Shown piece after piece: positions 63,434-64,000 of a DNA stretch of 64,000 nucleotides. A model generated the notes under the pieces. That model was not told the origin of the DNA, made no database searches, and saw only the letters and a program-made list of their open reading frames with translations. The first letter of the stretch is position 1. Each line of letters starts with the position of its first letter. Source of the stretch: Bradyrhizobium lupini (GTDB taxonomy: Bacteria > Pseudomonadota > Alphaproteobacteria > Rhizobiales > Xanthobacteraceae); NCBI RefSeq assembly GCF_040939785.1, contig NZ_CP162553.1, positions 5,413,001 through 5,477,000 of the forward strand, in the 5' to 3' direction. Position numbers and translations under genes: made by a program.

Positions 63434-64000
63434 CTACATCCCCGACAGCTTCGTCACGGATACATTCAGCGAGCCCCCGGCTTCCGCGATCACGCGCAGC
63501 GTCTTGGAGTCGAAGGCGATGTCGGCGAGGCTCAGGCTGTCGATCTTCGCTTCGACCTTGATGCCATCCTCGTTCTTCTGATAGTCGGCGATCGCGGCGG
63601 CGATCTTCTCGCGTGCGTTGGCGGCAATCGGCTTCAGATCGACCGTCGCTTTCTGCACCAGCGCCTGCTGCATCTGCGGCACCACCGCGCGCGCCGCGGC
63701 ACCCAGCAGGCCGAAGGCCGCCTCGGATTCCACGGCGAGCTGGATGTCGGCGAGCCGCAGCGTCTGCTGCGCCTGGTCGAGCATCGGCCGGCCCCAGATG
63801 TGCACGGTCGCTTCGGCGCCGAGACCAAGCCAGCTCTTCTTCTCCTTGGCGCGCACCAGCAGCGAGATCAGGAGGCGCTCGCCCGACGGGATCACGTTGA
63901 CGCTCTTGACGGTGACATCGACCGGGCCGGAGCCGTCCTCGGGATAGGTGTGGCCGACCATCTGCGCCGCGATGAGCTTGTTGATCTCGGTGAAGGGCAC
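63434..64000 (-). CDS. DUF4403 family protein (5' part outside window)
   Basis: C-terminal 188 residues of a longer protein running in from the right edge. The visible part begins PFTEINKLIAAQMVGHTYPE, then GSGPVDVTVKSVNVIPSGER, LISLLVRAKEKKSWLGLGAE and ends GGSLNVSVTKLSGM. This matches the repeated beta-strand style of DUF4403, found in periplasmic or outer-membrane-associated proteins of alphaproteobacteria. The GTG at the edge is probably an internal codon. Function unknown. Confidence 0.75.
   Translation of the reverse strand: MPFTEINKLIAAQMVGHTYPEDGSGPVDVTVKSVNVIPSGERLLISLLVRAKEKKSWLGLGAEATVHIWGRPMLDQAQQTLRLADIQLAVESEAAFGLLGAAARAVVPQMQQALVQKATVDLKPIAANAREKIAAAIADYQKNEDGIKVEAKIDSLSLADIAFDSKTLRVIAEAGGSLNVSVTKLSGM

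Overview
The window reads as a chromosomal segment of a Bradyrhizobium-type alphaproteobacterium (Nitrobacteraceae). It is high in GC with dense coding. It carries an intracellular poly-3-hydroxybutyrate depolymerase with the Cys-type lipase box, Irr-type (ICE) palindromes at bacterioferritin genes, a thiO-thiS-thiG-thiE-thiC operon behind a TPP riboswitch, an EcfG-like promoter, and several families of short hairpin repeats of the kind common in Bradyrhizobium intergenic DNA. No rRNA, tRNA or CRISPR array was found.

Layout: 1-7.4 kb is a peptide/opine-type ABC transporter operon (binding protein cut by the window edge, two permeases, a fused double ATPase) with a FAD amine oxidoreductase and a 2-hydroxyacid dehydrogenase inside it. 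7.7-9.6 kb holds an AraC regulator and a small catalase-like protein. 9.68-14.46 kb looks like an inserted segment, bounded by two copies of the 3' end of phaZ, with a four-helix membrane protein and a SAM-adenylate cyclase-AAA-TPR regulator. 14.4-23 kb is phaZ and mixed metabolism (GST, enolase-superfamily enzyme, AraC/GyrI-like regulator, SMP-30 lactonase, GNAT, GMC oxidoreductase). 23.5-27.3 kb has a MoxR ATPase diverging from a VWA protein and two rhodaneses. 27-35 kb covers envelope genes (L,D-transpeptidase, MltB-type transglycosylase), an epimerase, a dehydrogenase and ettA. 35-38 kb has two small exported paralogues and the bfd/bfr iron-storage pair. 38-48 kb is mainly small and hypothetical genes: a collagen-like protein, a J-domain protein, a RAYT transposase with its REPs, RidA, SDRs and a GST. 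48.2-49.2 kb is an IS30 element sitting inside a hairpin repeat. 50.5-55.5 kb is the thiamine operon. 55.5-58.7 kb has a small SLT protein, a PRC-barrel protein and an amino-acid-type binding protein. 58.9-63.3 kb is a spermidine/putrescine-type ABC operon. A DUF4403 protein is cut off at the right edge.

Two themes deserve attention. First, five clear genes (both ABC B-permeases, the L,D-transpeptidase, the epimerase and the transglycosylase) and probably one small ORF are each broken by exactly one extra base, always in a run of identical bases; three of these lie in CAGA-A contexts. The IS30 transposase lacks one base. This is either consensus error or a real run of fresh lesions, and it must be settled before those genes are called dead. 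Second, the repeats are layered: hairpin repeats of about 100-120 bp occur five times (twice inside the thi operon), and a perfect 16-bp palindrome is nested in a hairpin loop of three of them.
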